DNA of 64,000 nucleotides, taken from Leptospira yanagawae serovar Saopaulo str. Sao Paulo = ATCC 700523. Its GTDB lineage: Bacteria; Spirochaetota; Leptospiria; Leptospirales; Leptospiraceae. The DNA lies in the NCBI RefSeq assembly GCF_000332475.2, contig NZ_AOGX02000022.1, positions 62,001 to 126,000 of the forward strand. The letters run 5' to 3'. This document shows, in pieces, positions 29,769 to 39,773 of this stretch; position 1 is the stretch's first letter, and every line of letters begins with the position of its first letter. A program made the position numbers and the translations under genes. The notes beneath the pieces are model-generated. The model saw only the letters and a program-made list of their open reading frames with translations. It did not search any database and was not told the origin of the DNA.

Positions 29769-30644
29769 TCAATTTGATACCGAGGATAACCAACGAAACA
29801 AATCAATACGATGGACATGGTCTTCTTGGATTGGATTTGCTTTTAGAATCGTTGTTTCCGTTTGTTTCATGGAAACAGGGATTCGTTTTTCTTGGAAACT
29901 AAAACTAAGTTTTGTAATGGCGTAGGATGATTCTTTCCATTGTTTTATTTCTGCAAACTCTTCGGAAAGTGGGAAACTTTCTAAAAAAATATTCCAAAAC
30001 TCTTTCATTCCAACGAGCACTTCCGAAATTACGCTGATCCCCATCTTTAGATCTCGATACAAATGTTCTTTGTCAAAGTCTTTGATTCCAAGAGAAAGGA
30101 ATGGTTTTTCCCTTTTGATTTTTTGTAAGGATGGGACAAGAGTTTTGGCATCCAAATTGTCCCAATCCAAAATTAAAAAATGACATGGACCAACTAACAA
30201 TCTTTTGATTAGATATTCTGGATTGACTTCTATAAATACTTGGTACCCCAAAGATTTTAAAAATGTGGAAATGTTTTGGTCAAAGTTAGGATTTTTTGTA
30301 CAAACAATCCAAGTTAATTTTTTTTCAGGTAATTTGTGGATGGGAAAGCTATTGATTTGGGAAAAGGGTTTGTCCCAAAGTAAAGATACTCCTGCACTTT
30401 GATAATACACTTTTTCTTCTTGAGAGAATTTTCCGCATAAGATTGGTTCGATGCTCCAATCTAATAGTTCTTTTGTAAGTTCAGGTGATGGTTTCGAAAA
30501 CAATCGGATGGAATCGGGAAAGTCTTTCCAGTTTTTGTATGTACATTCTTTCACTACGGACCCATTTACTTGTAACCAAGAAATCAAAAGATTTTTTTCA
30601 AGATCTGGAAGTTGTGTCAAAACGGCACCGAATAGTGAGTCCAT
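29769..30644 (-). CDS. Protein with possible degenerate receiver-like domain
   Basis: 291 aa, soluble. Residues about 115-220 look like a response-regulator receiver fold: strands WIVCTKN, YQVFIEVN and FLILDWDNLDAKTLVPSLQ (Asp at the phosphorylation-site position), then LSLGIKDFDKEHL. The Thr/Ser and Lys signature positions are not clear, so it may be a pseudo-receiver. The flanks are unassigned. It is divergent from the PhaR-like gene with a 57-bp gap. Confidence 0.55.
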   Translation of the reverse strand: MDSLFGAVLTQLPDLEKNLLISWLQVNGSVVKECTYKNWKDFPDSIRLFSKPSPELTKELLDWSIEPILCGKFSQEEKVYYQSAGVSLLWDKPFSQINSFPIHKLPEKKLTWIVCTKNPNFDQNISTFLKSLGYQVFIEVNPEYLIKRLLVGPCHFLILDWDNLDAKTLVPSLQKIKREKPFLSLGIKDFDKEHLYRDLKMGISVISEVLVGMKEFWNIFLESFPLSEEFAEIKQWKESSYAITKLSFSFQEKRIPVSMKQTETTILKANPIQEDHVHRIDLFRWLSSVSN

Positions 30645-30701
30645 ACGATTGTATTTTAGTTGACCCCCTAGGCTTGAAAGTCATTTTAAAAAGCATCTCC
30701 A

Positions 30702-31250
30702 ATGAAGCTCCTCAAGCGATACGCAAACCGCAGGCTGTATGATCCGGAAACCAGCTCCACCATCACTCTAGAAGATGTGGCAAAGATGATCATCGGCGGT
30801 GAAGAGATCAAAGTCCAAGACAATCTTTCGGGAGAAGACATCACACCCAAAATTTTGGGGCAAACATTTTTGAAGGTGAGCCTTGGACAAAGGAACGAAG
30901 ATTTTTCCAATTTTATGTTAACCTCCCTCATCCGGGAAACAGGCAGGGATGTCTCCGGCCTATTTGAACGATTGGTTTTGGGAGGAATCGGCGCCAACTA
31001 CCTGACCCGCGAACGATTGGAAAAAATTGTCAATTCCATGGTCGAACTTGGGGAATTAAAAGAAGTGGATTTTAGCCTCTACCGAGAGGATTTACTCCGT
31101 AAAATGGCTTCTCGTGCGAGTGAAAAAAAGGAACAAATCCAAAAGGATTTGGAAAAATTCAGCCAATCCATTTTGGAAGAGGATAAGGCAACCCTCGGCG
31201 ACCTTTCTGAAAAATTAAAAGAAGTCGCAGAAAAATTAAAAGAAAATTAA
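30702..31250 (+). CDS. PhaR-like (PHB accumulation regulator) DNA-binding protein
   Basis: 182 aa. The N-terminal domain (1-62) has the PHB/PHA accumulation regulator signature [26 protein letters not shown]. The rest is helical, with a Lys/Glu-rich coiled-coil C-terminus (about 130-182) similar to phasin-like or tetramerisation tails. In proteobacteria such proteins sense polyhydroxybutyrate and repress phasin genes. No PHA gene is seen in this window, so the target here is unknown. Confidence 0.8.
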   Translation: MKLLKRYANRRLYDPETSSTITLEDVAKMIIGGEEIKVQDNLSGEDITPKILGQTFLKVSLGQRNEDFSNFMLTSLIRETGRDVSGLFERLVLGGIGANYLTRERLEKIVNSMVELGELKEVDFSLYREDLLRKMASRASEKKEQIQKDLEKFSQSILEEDKATLGDLSEKLKEVAEKLKEN

Positions 31251-31291
31251 ACAAAATCGGTTATGATGTCCTCCTATTTCAGGGGGAGTGA

Positions 31292-32176
31292 ATGAAATTC
31301 CACTATGTTCTGTTACTCTTAATTTTGGGTAACATTGGATTGTTTTCCGAATCAGAAGAAGTCTTTTTTGAAACACAAAGAAAACGACTCAACTCGTCTG
31401 ATATTTTTGAAATCAGGGATGCAATCGATCGACTAACATTTATTAAATCAAGTCGAGGTGTAAGAGACATCCTTACGGTTTTGGAGGGTAATCCCAATTT
31501 TCCTACGAGTGAAGCCAACGCCCCTGCTGTAAAATTTTATGCTAGTAAAGCGATGGCCAAAAAAGGGGACAAAATTGCAGTTCCTGTTCTCATCAAAACT
31601 TTCCAAAAAGAATCCGAGAAGTTAGTCGAACACAATCCACCCAAACAAAGAAAGATTAGCGATGGAGTCGCTGACAGGCATTCCAATTCCAGTCCCTATT
31701 TTTATGAAGATGGTGAAATTTCTATGGTTTTGGCATGTGGTGAAATCTTACGGGCATTAGGTTCTTTGCCATTTTCGGAGGCATCGGAGGGAACGATCAA
31801 ACAAGCATTGGCACACCCTAATTTTTATATCCGCAGTTCGGCGGCAGATGCCATGTTTGAGTCGAAACGTAAGGAATTTTTGCCTTCACTCTCAGAAGCC
31901 CTCGGAAAAGAACAAATTCCTTACGCAAAAATTGCAATTTTGGCGGGGATTGTTGGGATCGAAAGACTTCCCAATCAAAATTTTAAATCTGTCACCGAGT
32001 TCCTTTCCGATAAGGATCCAGAGGTGCGAAAAAAAGCATCCGAGGCTTTACGTCGTTTGGACCTACGGATTGCAGCACCTTACTTAGAAAAGGCGATTCA
32101 AGTGGAAAACCATCCAATTGTTTTATCACAGATGAAAGAAGATCACTCTTACCTAATTTCATTTCGTAGCCCGTAG
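31292..32176 (+). CDS. Exported HEAT-repeat protein
   Basis: 294 aa with an N-terminal signal peptide (about 1-20, YVLLLLILGNIGLFSES). Several HEAT/PBS-lyase-type repeats follow: IRDAIDRLTFIKSSRGVRDILTVL near 40-65, NFYIRSSAADAMFE near 180 and KDPEVRKKASEALRRLD near 240. These usually serve protein-protein contacts. GGGGGAG precedes the ATG. It is a single gene with no obvious partner. Confidence 0.8.
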   Translation: MKFHYVLLLLILGNIGLFSESEEVFFETQRKRLNSSDIFEIRDAIDRLTFIKSSRGVRDILTVLEGNPNFPTSEANAPAVKFYASKAMAKKGDKIAVPVLIKTFQKESEKLVEHNPPKQRKISDGVADRHSNSSPYFYEDGEISMVLACGEILRALGSLPFSEASEGTIKQALAHPNFYIRSSAADAMFESKRKEFLPSLSEALGKEQIPYAKIAILAGIVGIERLPNQNFKSVTEFLSDKDPEVRKKASEALRRLDLRIAAPYLEKAIQVENHPIVLSQMKEDHSYLISFRSP

Positions 32177-32242
32177 GGACTAGTGAATTCATTGTGGACA
32201 AATCTAGATTTTTTTTAAAAATGTGATCTAAACGGAGAAATT

Positions 32243-33157
32243 ATGAAATTTAATAGTATTTTAGATGCCATTGGCAACACACCTCACGTAAAATTGTCTC
32301 GTTTGTTTGGAACCGATCATGAAGTTTATATGAAACTAGAAAGACAAAATCCAGGTGGGTCCATCAAGGATCGGATTGCTCTTGCTATGATCGAAGATGC
32401 AGAAAAATCAGGAAAACTTAAAAAAGACTCCATCATCGTGGAGCCAACCTCTGGGAATACAGGGATTGGACTTGCTATGGTTGCAGCTGTGAAAGGTTAT
32501 GCGATCACTCTGGTGATGCCAGAACATATGTCTGTAGAAAGACGACGAATTATGGCAGCTTATGGTGCAAAATTTGAACTCACTCCGAGAGAAAAAGGAA
32601 TGCCTGGTGCCATTGCCAAAGCACAAGAAATGGTAGCTGCCAATCCAAATGCTTGGATGCCACAACAGTTTGAAAATGAAGCAAACATCCAAGTCCATAG
32701 AGAGAAAACAGCAGAAGAAATTGCAAAAGATTTTCCGGATGGATTGGATTATATCATCACGGGAGTTGGTACTGGTGGGCATATCTCAGGTTGCGCTGAA
32801 AATTTGAAAAAACGTTTTCCAAAACTCAAAGTATTTGCCGTAGAACCAGAAGGTTCACCTGTTCTCAGCGGAGGAAAACCAGGCCCACACCCATTACAAG
32901 GGATAGGCGCAGGTTTCATTCCTAAAAACTGTAAAACAGAACTTTTAGACGGAATCATCACTGTAGGAAAAGAAGAATCTTTTACAATGGCTGTGCTTGC
33001 TGCTAAAAAAGAAGGTATTTTCATTGGAACTTCCTCAGGTGCAAGCCTAGCTGCTGTTTCCAAAAAATTAAAAGAAATCCCTGCTGGTTCCAAAGTGTTA
33101 ACTTTCTGTTATGACACAGGAGAAAGATACTTATCAGTAGAAGGTCTATTCGTATAA
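32243..33157 (+). CDS. cysK: Cysteine synthase A
   Basis: PLP enzyme that makes cysteine from O-acetylserine and sulfide. 304 aa. The PLP lysine is in [11 protein letters not shown], the substrate loop is [12 protein letters not shown], the phosphate loop is [10 protein letters not shown], and the C-terminal Ser region is [15 protein letters not shown] precedes the ATG. It would use the sulfide produced by CysJI encoded at 50-53 kb, although it is not part of that block. Confidence 0.96.
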   Translation: MKFNSILDAIGNTPHVKLSRLFGTDHEVYMKLERQNPGGSIKDRIALAMIEDAEKSGKLKKDSIIVEPTSGNTGIGLAMVAAVKGYAITLVMPEHMSVERRRIMAAYGAKFELTPREKGMPGAIAKAQEMVAANPNAWMPQQFENEANIQVHREKTAEEIAKDFPDGLDYIITGVGTGGHISGCAENLKKRFPKLKVFAVEPEGSPVLSGGKPGPHPLQGIGAGFIPKNCKTELLDGIITVGKEESFTMAVLAAKKEGIFIGTSSGASLAAVSKKLKEIPAGSKVLTFCYDTGERYLSVEGLFV

Positions 33158-33180
33158 TTATTGTTTAGTGAGATTTTAAA

Positions 33181-35136
33181 ATCACCAATCTATTAATTGT
33201 CGAATCCCCAACAAAAGCAGCTACCATCACTTCTTATTTAGGTAAGGATTGGGTGGTGGTTGCCACAAAAGGTCATATCAAAGACCTACCACCCAAATCC
33301 TATGGAGTGGACTTCTCCAATTCTTTTGAACCTGAATACGAATGGCTAAAAGGTAAAAAAAGTCTTTTTCAGTCAATCCACACAAAGGCAAAAAAATCAA
33401 CGGCGATTTATATCGCAAGTGACCCAGATCGTGAAGGTGAAATAATCGCCAAACATTGTTTTGATGAACTTAAAAAGTTAAAAAAACCAATGTATCGATT
33501 GCGATTAAAAGAGATCACAAAAGTTGAATTAAAACTTCAATTACAAAAAAAAATGGGACTGGATTTGCAATCCATAGAATCTCAAATTGCAAGGCGTGTG
33601 GTAGACCGGATTTTTGGATTTGAAGTGTCTCCAGATTTATGGAGAAAATTAAAAATTCCAACCCTTTCTGCCGGTAGAGTTCAATCCACTGTATTACATT
33701 GGATATGCGAAAGAGAAAAAGAGATTCAACGATTTTCCAAAGAAACGTATTACCAACTAAAATTGATTGGGACTTTTTTAAATCAGAATATTGAACTCAA
33801 ATACCATTCGAAAGATAAATTGAACTTTCAGGATACCAATCAAGTTTTAAAAGATCTACAAATTCTTCCAGAACCTTCCAAGTTAAAAGAATTGGTTTTA
33901 ACTCACATCAAAACTAAAAAAATCAATCGGAATCCTCCGAAGGCCTTTTCCACAGCCAGTTTACTTGAATCTAGTTTTCGTAGTCTTAAATTTGATTCAA
34001 AAAAAACAATGAGGATAGCTCAAAGTTTATTTGAAGGTAAAAAATTACAATCAGGGGAAACAGTCGGTCTTATCACTTACATGCGAACTGACAGCACTCG
34101 TATATCTGACTCAAAACGTGAGTTAGGTGAAGTTTTTCTAAAAACAAATTACCCAAATCTTTTATTAGAAGGGAATCGTAAAAACCAGAAACAAAAAAAG
34201 TTTTCACAAGACGCCCATGAAGCAGTCGTACCGATTGATCCCAATCTGCGACCTGAATTGATTAGATCTTATTTAACTGCTGATGAATGGAAATTATACC
34301 AATTGATTTGGGAACGTTTTTTAATCTCCCTTATGAAACCCGAAATCGGTGAAGAGGTGATTTATGAATTTCCAATTGGGAAACATATGTTTTTGTATTC
34401 CTTTGAAACTATATTTGATTTTGGTTTTAAAAATTTTTATGGTACAAACGAAAAACGAGATCAAAAGAATCCGTTAGGAAAAGTTGGGGATCAATTTTTT
34501 TATCAATCGTATGCCATAGAAGAAAAAGAAACAGAACCACCGACTCGATACACCCAAGGCAAATTGATCCAAAAAATGGAAGACACGGGAGTGGGAAGGC
34601 CCTCCACCTATTCAAGTATTCTGGAAACTTTGTTAAAGAGAAAATACATTGTAGAATACCAAAAAAACATTGGGCCATCTGCTCTAGGTATGAAAGTGGA
34701 CAACTATTTATCTTTGAACTTTCAGGAAATGATTGGAGAGTCATTTACAAAAGATTTAGAAACTAAACTCGATCAAATCACAGAAAAAAAAGAATCAAGA
34801 GTCCAATTGGTCTCATCTTTTTACCATCAACTGCAATCGATTTTAAAATCACCGAGAAAAAAGAACGATGAAGCCATTGGAAAAAGTCCAAACCAATCGG
34901 AAGATGAAAAAAAGAGTCAACCAAAGTCACATCAAAAATCAAATGATTCAATTCATACAAAGATTGAAAACAATAGGGCACCAAGTAAGTCCAAGTTAAG
35001 TCTAAATCAAGGAATGAGCCAAACTTGCCCAAATTGTTTGGAAGGTTTTGTGAAAACCAAACTCGGGAAAAATGGAAAAACCATTTATTTTTGCTCGCGA
35101 TACCCACATTGTGACTACATCACTTATGACAAATAA
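33181..35136 (+). CDS. topA: DNA topoisomerase I with apparent non-canonical (ATC) start
   Basis: Type IA topoisomerase that relaxes negative supercoils. Reading from ATC 33181 gives 651 aa: Toprim domain (LLIVESPTKAATI near 5-17, DPDREGE at 81-87), active-site Tyr300 in GLITYMRTDSTRIS, GRPSTYSSILETL near 475, and one C-terminal four-Cys zinc ribbon (CPNC at 616-619, then CSRYPHC). No ATG, GTG or TTG lies between the in-frame TGA at 33169 and the essential VESP motif. The first ordinary in-frame start (GTG near 33250) would remove the Toprim glutamate. Either a rare start codon (ATC 33181 or ATT 33196) is used or there is a sequence difference here. It overlaps hemH by 11 bp. Confidence 0.92.
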   Translation: MTNLLIVESPTKAATITSYLGKDWVVVATKGHIKDLPPKSYGVDFSNSFEPEYEWLKGKKSLFQSIHTKAKKSTAIYIASDPDREGEIIAKHCFDELKKLKKPMYRLRLKEITKVELKLQLQKKMGLDLQSIESQIARRVVDRIFGFEVSPDLWRKLKIPTLSAGRVQSTVLHWICEREKEIQRFSKETYYQLKLIGTFLNQNIELKYHSKDKLNFQDTNQVLKDLQILPEPSKLKELVLTHIKTKKINRNPPKAFSTASLLESSFRSLKFDSKKTMRIAQSLFEGKKLQSGETVGLITYMRTDSTRISDSKRELGEVFLKTNYPNLLLEGNRKNQKQKKFSQDAHEAVVPIDPNLRPELIRSYLTADEWKLYQLIWERFLISLMKPEIGEEVIYEFPIGKHMFLYSFETIFDFGFKNFYGTNEKRDQKNPLGKVGDQFFYQSYAIEEKETEPPTRYTQGKLIQKMEDTGVGRPSTYSSILETLLKRKYIVEYQKNIGPSALGMKVDNYLSLNFQEMIGESFTKDLETKLDQITEKKESRVQLVSSFYHQLQSILKSPRKKNDEAIGKSPNQSEDEKKSQPKSHQKSNDSIHTKIENNRAPSKSKLSLNQGMSQTCPNCLEGFVKTKLGKNGKTIYFCSRYPHCDYITYDK

Positions 35137-36214
35137 AGAAGAGAAAACATTGATATTAGTAAACTTAGGTGGGCCTAGGTCATCTAGTGAAATTGAAATT
35201 TTTTTAAGAGATTTATTTTCTGATCCCTTTGTATTTGATTTGCCACTGCCTGAATTTTTAAGGATCAGACTTGCTCGTTTCATCGCCAAAAAAAGAGCTC
35301 CTAAGGTAAAAAAAACATACGAATCGATGGGTTTTGGTGGTGGTTCACCTCTTGTTACCGAAACAGAAAAACAAGCAAAGGTATTGGAGGGAATCTTAAC
35401 CAAATGTTCTGGCACACCGTGGAAGGTAAAGGTGGCGATGGCATGTGGTTTTCCTAATATTAGAGATTCTGAATTTACAAAACCAAATCCCAATACATTG
35501 TATTTACCATTATACCCGCAGTTTTCACGATCAACGGTTTTATCCGCCCTTGCTATATTAGAAGAGAAGTTTGGTGAATGCCCAGTGGGAAGTGGAGGGT
35601 ATGTACCTCATTTTGGATTAACGTCTAAATTCCACGAACTCACGGCTCAATTTATTTATGAATTTTTTACAGACCAACTTAAAAAATTTCAATTTCTACA
35701 TTATCCTGAGGATAAACCGAATTGTGATTGGAAAGAATTGGATATCGTCTTTTCAGCTCATGGGGTTCCGATGCGACTCATACAAAAAGGTGATCGTTAC
35801 ATGGATGAAGTGGAAGTATCGGTAAATGGAATTGTAGCCGAACTTCGTAAATATGGTTTTAACGGATCAGTACATATCTCCTATCAAAGTAAAGTAGGGC
35901 CCGCAAAGTGGACAGAGCCAAGTACGATTCAAAAAATTTCAGAACTTGCAAGCAATGGCAAACACATCGCTGTGTATCCAATCAGTTTTGTGAGTGATCA
36001 TTTGGAAACCTTAGAAGAAATTGGAGAACAATTCAAAGAACTAACTTTGGAAAAAGGTGGGAAGTCTTTTGTTCGAATCCCTGCGTTGGGAGTGTATGAA
36101 CCATTTTTACAATTTTTAGCAGAACAGACATTAGCTGCTGATAATTCCTTGCAACATTGTATCTGTAAGGAAAGAGGAGGAGAATCCTTAAGGCATTGTC
36201 GTTTCAAAAATTGA
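35126..36214 (+). CDS. hemH: Ferrochelatase
   Basis: Inserts Fe2+ into protoporphyrin IX, the last step of heme synthesis. 362 aa, with the ferrochelatase N-terminus LILVNLGGPRSSSEIE, the catalytic His in VFSAHGVPMRLI, SYQSKVGPAKW (family SxxGPxxW-like motif), and the C-terminal metal-site Glu region YPISFVSDHLETLEEI. ATG 35126 lies inside the 3' end of topA, so expression may be coupled. It is the only heme gene of the cluster on plus, and it converges on hemG with a 27-bp overlap. Confidence 0.95.
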   Translation: MTNKEEKTLILVNLGGPRSSSEIEIFLRDLFSDPFVFDLPLPEFLRIRLARFIAKKRAPKVKKTYESMGFGGGSPLVTETEKQAKVLEGILTKCSGTPWKVKVAMACGFPNIRDSEFTKPNPNTLYLPLYPQFSRSTVLSALAILEEKFGECPVGSGGYVPHFGLTSKFHELTAQFIYEFFTDQLKKFQFLHYPEDKPNCDWKELDIVFSAHGVPMRLIQKGDRYMDEVEVSVNGIVAELRKYGFNGSVHISYQSKVGPAKWTEPSTIQKISELASNGKHIAVYPISFVSDHLETLEEIGEQFKELTLEKGGKSFVRIPALGVYEPFLQFLAEQTLAADNSLQHCICKERGGESLRHCRFKN

Positions 36215-37396
36215 TCTAAGACCAATACCTCTTCTGTAATTACCTAAAAATTGAATGTCCAATCCATTTTTTTTCCAATTGGTTTCCATTTGATCGAATT
36301 TTTGGTTACATAAAAATAGATTTCGGTCGTAAGCGGGGAAAACACCTTCCCAAGTGGTTTTGTAAATTGCTTTTGCTTTTTCCTTTTTTTTGGTGATCAT
36401 AGCTCTGTCTGATTCGAGAATGAATTCGATTTCTTTCTCTGAAGAAAAACCGTCTAACTTCGGATAAATCCAAGTTTCAGAATGGGAACTGTCTTTCACT
36501 CTTCCATCAAATATATCAGAATTACATAGAACTCCAAGTGCTCTTACCCCTTCTTCTTTTCCGAAAAGGACTCCAAAACATGGTTTTTTGGTTAGTCTTG
36601 TCTCACCAAACCTTGTGATGGTGGAAATTGTAAGTAAATTTGGTGTTTCTTCTGGGTTAAGTGAGTTTCCTAAGATTGGAACTAGATTTTTTAAAGAGAT
36701 ACAAATCCGAACTGAACCTTTTAGATTCTCCATCTGCGAAATACTCGAAAGAGAAACTCCTGTTTGGATCTTGATTTTTGGCTTTAGATAGGATACCAAA
36801 TGTGAGACCAAGTCTCCCATTCCATTTGCAAAGGATACAGTCCCATACGATTTTTTTTTATTTTTAATGATTTCTTTGAAAATGGTACTCGTCCCACTCC
36901 CATCCCACTTAGAAAAAATAGTGTCTGCATGTAATTCGTTTAATCGTGTTCCGTAAATTCCACCTAATGCCGGTTCAATAATATTTTTCGTTACAGATAT
37001 ACCAAATGTATCATTACTCCATTCTTCAAAATTTAGATTGGGATTAAATTTTAGTTTTTTTAGGAAAATGGTGTATATTAGTTTGGTTCCATCTAAAATT
37101 GAAATTGGAAATTGAGATAATTTCTTATTGATAAAAAAATACCTACGTTTGGATGCTTTTTTAGGATATAAAGGAGTTAGGCCTATTTCATCTAACATAG
37201 ATTTAATGTCGTTTGTGAGAAGGATTCCGTTGGCAGCCTGCTCTACCAAACCTTCCTTTACTGTTTTTGTTCCAATAACACCACCTAGTGTATTGTTTTC
37301 TTCATAGAGAGTGACCAGGTCACCACGTTTTACATGATGGTATGCTAAAAATAAACCAGTGATTCCTGCTCCAAAAATATGAATTTCTTCTTTCAT
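36188..37396 (-). CDS. hemG: Protoporphyrinogen oxidase, HemY-type flavoprotein
   Basis: Oxidises protoporphyrinogen IX to protoporphyrin IX. 402 aa, somewhat shorter than the usual 450-480. The FAD motif HIFGAGITGLFLAYH is followed by TLGGVIGTKTVKEGLVEQAANGIL, typical of PPOX. The C-terminus has the family's RGIGLRSIFE variant of the FAD-closing segment. The gene is often named hemG in leptospires, although the sequence belongs to the HemY family and not the flavodoxin-like E. coli HemG. Its start overlaps the hemN stop by 4 bp. Confidence 0.88.
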   Translation of the reverse strand: MKEEIHIFGAGITGLFLAYHHVKRGDLVTLYEENNTLGGVIGTKTVKEGLVEQAANGILLTNDIKSMLDEIGLTPLYPKKASKRRYFFINKKLSQFPISILDGTKLIYTIFLKKLKFNPNLNFEEWSNDTFGISVTKNIIEPALGGIYGTRLNELHADTIFSKWDGSGTSTIFKEIIKNKKKSYGTVSFANGMGDLVSHLVSYLKPKIKIQTGVSLSSISQMENLKGSVRICISLKNLVPILGNSLNPEETPNLLTISTITRFGETRLTKKPCFGVLFGKEEGVRALGVLCNSDIFDGRVKDSSHSETWIYPKLDGFSSEKEIEFILESDRAMITKKKEKAKAIYKTTWEGVFPAYDRNLFLCNQKFDQMETNWKKNGLDIQFLGNYRRGIGLRSIFETTMP

Positions 37397-38733
37397 ATCG
37401 CTTTAGAGAATACTGGGCCTGTAGGTTTTGTATTTTGTAATTTTTCGTCGAAAGCCATTGCTACGATTCTTAGGTAAGGTTTACCAAGTTCCGTTACCGT
37501 TAACGTTCCATTTTGCCAAGTTACAAGTTGATCGTTTTCCATTTCGGATAAAAATTCTTTGGTATGAGTATGCAATTCGTTTGGAACCTTTACTTGCCAT
37601 GTTGTCATCAGTTCTAAAATTAATTGTTTTCTCAATCGGTCAGAATGAGTGAGTTTGTGACCTCGGAAAATTGGTAAGTTGTTTTCTGTAAGTGACTTAC
37701 GATATTTCATTTCAAGTTTGATGTTTTGGAAAAAGAGATTCGGTGTTTCTGAAATTGCAGAAGAACCTAATCCTAACATTACATCTGTTTTGGAATCGCT
37801 ATATCCCATGAAATTACGGTGTAATCCTCTGTTATGGAAAGCCTTCCATAATTTATCATGAGGGAGAGCAAAATGATCCATTCCGATTTCTCGGTAACCT
37901 TCTTTTTCTAAAATGGACCTTCCCATTTCATATAACTCACGTTTGACTGTTGGTGCCGGTAAATCTTCTTCTGTGAAAAGTCGTTGGGATGCCTTAATCC
38001 ACGGTAAATGGGCATAAGAATAAAACGCAATGCGATCTGGTTTTAGTTCCAAGGTTTTGTCCATCGTGTATTTCATCGAATCTAAGGATTGTTTGGGAAG
38101 GCCATAAATTAAATCAAAATTAACAGAATCAAAACCAAGACTCCTTGCTTCCAATGTGATATTCTCTGTGAGTTCGAAAGGTTGGATTCGATTAACGAGT
38201 CTTTGGACTTCAGGGTCAAAATCTTGCACGCCGAGGCTGATTCGTTTGAACCCTAATTGGTGTAAAAGTTTGAGTTGAGAGACTCTTGTCCTTCTTGGAT
38301 CGACTTCAATGGAATACTGTGGTTCTTTGGATGAGGATAACTGATTTAAAATGAACTCAATTGTAGATTGAAGGTTGTAGTCAGATAAGTAGGTTGGGCT
38401 TCCTCCACCTAAATGAAGTTCACTTAACTCTTTACCTTTTAAATTGGGTACATTTTGGATGTACAATGTAAGTTCTTTTTGGATGGCACTCACATAGGGC
38501 TCTTCGACTGAATGATTTTTGGTGATTGATGTATTACACCCACAAAACGTACAAAGAGTCTCACAGAATGGAATGTGTAAATAAAGGGCAAGTTTCGATT
38601 CTTTTGGAGCAAGGAATGTGTTTAAGGATTCAATACAATCTTCTGTAGAAGGTGAGTCTGTCCAATAAGGGACAGTTGGGTAGCTGGTATACCTTGGTGC
38701 CGGTGTGTCATATTTTTCGAGTAAGTGTTTCAT
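37393..38733 (-). CDS. hemN: Oxygen-independent coproporphyrinogen III oxidase
   Basis: Radical SAM enzyme that decarboxylates coproporphyrinogen III to protoporphyrinogen IX. 446 aa, with RYTSYPTVPYW at the N-terminus, the [4Fe-4S] site FCETLCTFCGC (CxxxCxxC), LHLGGGSPTYL for SAM, and RISLGVQDFDPEVQ. The start is ATG 38733, which overlaps the hemE stop as ATGA; the longer reading frame is not needed. The presence of HemN means heme synthesis need not use oxygen at this step. Confidence 0.95.
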   Translation of the reverse strand: MKHLLEKYDTPAPRYTSYPTVPYWTDSPSTEDCIESLNTFLAPKESKLALYLHIPFCETLCTFCGCNTSITKNHSVEEPYVSAIQKELTLYIQNVPNLKGKELSELHLGGGSPTYLSDYNLQSTIEFILNQLSSSKEPQYSIEVDPRRTRVSQLKLLHQLGFKRISLGVQDFDPEVQRLVNRIQPFELTENITLEARSLGFDSVNFDLIYGLPKQSLDSMKYTMDKTLELKPDRIAFYSYAHLPWIKASQRLFTEEDLPAPTVKRELYEMGRSILEKEGYREIGMDHFALPHDKLWKAFHNRGLHRNFMGYSDSKTDVMLGLGSSAISETPNLFFQNIKLEMKYRKSLTENNLPIFRGHKLTHSDRLRKQLILELMTTWQVKVPNELHTHTKEFLSEMENDQLVTWQNGTLTVTELGKPYLRIVAMAFDEKLQNTKPTGPVFSKAI

Positions 38734-39773
38734 GTGCCAAACACCTTTCTTGTTGTTTCGATGAGTAAGTGAACGGATGTTTCTGGAGTGAATTGTAATA
38801 CACCGTGACCAAGTCCCGCTACCCAACCCACTCGGTCTTCAGGATCCAAATCTTTCATCGGTGCAAGATACTCATTTATTTTTTGTTTTAAAGTGGAAGT
38901 GTCCGCAAATAATAGTTCTTGGTCAAAGTTCCCTTGTAGAAATCCCTTCCCTCCAAATTCCTTAAGCACTGTTTGCATGGAAAAGCGATGGTCCACACCA
39001 AACCCAACTAAATGAGGGATCGAATGGATTTGAGTCATTTGATTTTCTGTTGAATTTTTTGCATAATAACCAATTTGGTTTGGAAATGTTTTAGTGAGCT
39101 CCGTGATCGGATCTGTTACATAACGACGGAAATTATTTGGATCTAACATTCCTGCGGCTGTGTCAAATACCATCACAACTTCCGCGCCACCTTGCAATTG
39201 TAATTCGATGTTTTGTTTTAAAAGTGGTAACAGGATTTTGTAAAATTCATCTACAAAGTTTTGATTGGTTTTGATAAAGGATAAATTTCCATCATGTTTC
39301 CCGATACTTGCATACGTCATTAGCGTAAATGGCCCACCAACAAATCCAATAAGAGAAACATCTTTTGGTAAAACTTCTCTAGTTTGTTTTACCGCTTCTT
39401 TTTGGAAATACAATCCTTCAATTGCATCATCAACCGGTTTTAGTTTGTTTAAATCTGTAATTGACCTCAGTGAAAAGGATAATTTGGGACCAGGATCATA
39501 TGTTAATCCCATACCGAGAGCTTCTAAAGGAAAGAGAAGATCTGAAAATAAAATACTTACATCAAATCCAAATTCTTTCACTGGACCCAATGCTACTTCT
39601 GCTGCTAGATCTGGATTTTTACATAATTCCATAAAACTGTAAGATTCTTTCAGTTTACGGTAATGAGAATGGTATCTTCCCGCTTGGCGCATAAACCAAA
39701 TGGGAGGAATGTTTTGAGGCACTAAATTTATCGCGTTTGCAAATCGTTCGTTGTGGTATTTTGTTGAAATCAA
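38730..39773 (-). CDS. hemE: Uroporphyrinogen decarboxylase
   Basis: Converts uroporphyrinogen III to coproporphyrinogen III. 347 aa, with the family signature [17 protein letters not shown] near the N-terminus, the catalytic Asp in [19 protein letters not shown], and [12 protein letters not shown] in the middle. It overlaps hemL upstream and hemN downstream by 4 bp each, typical of this operon. Confidence 0.96.
   Translation of the reverse strand: MISTKYHNERFANAINLVPQNIPPIWFMRQAGRYHSHYRKLKESYSFMELCKNPDLAAEVALGPVKEFGFDVSILFSDLLFPLEALGMGLTYDPGPKLSFSLRSITDLNKLKPVDDAIEGLYFQKEAVKQTREVLPKDVSLIGFVGGPFTLMTYASIGKHDGNLSFIKTNQNFVDEFYKILLPLLKQNIELQLQGGAEVVMVFDTAAGMLDPNNFRRYVTDPITELTKTFPNQIGYYAKNSTENQMTQIHSIPHLVGFGVDHRFSMQTVLKEFGGKGFLQGNFDQELLFADTSTLKQKINEYLAPMKDLDPEDRVGWVAGLGHGVLQFTPETSVHLLIETTRKVFGT

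Noticed and set aside
33253..35136. topA starting at the first GTG (33250/33253)
   Set aside because: This would remove the Toprim VESP motif needed for catalysis; the upstream codons translate into a perfect family N-terminus.
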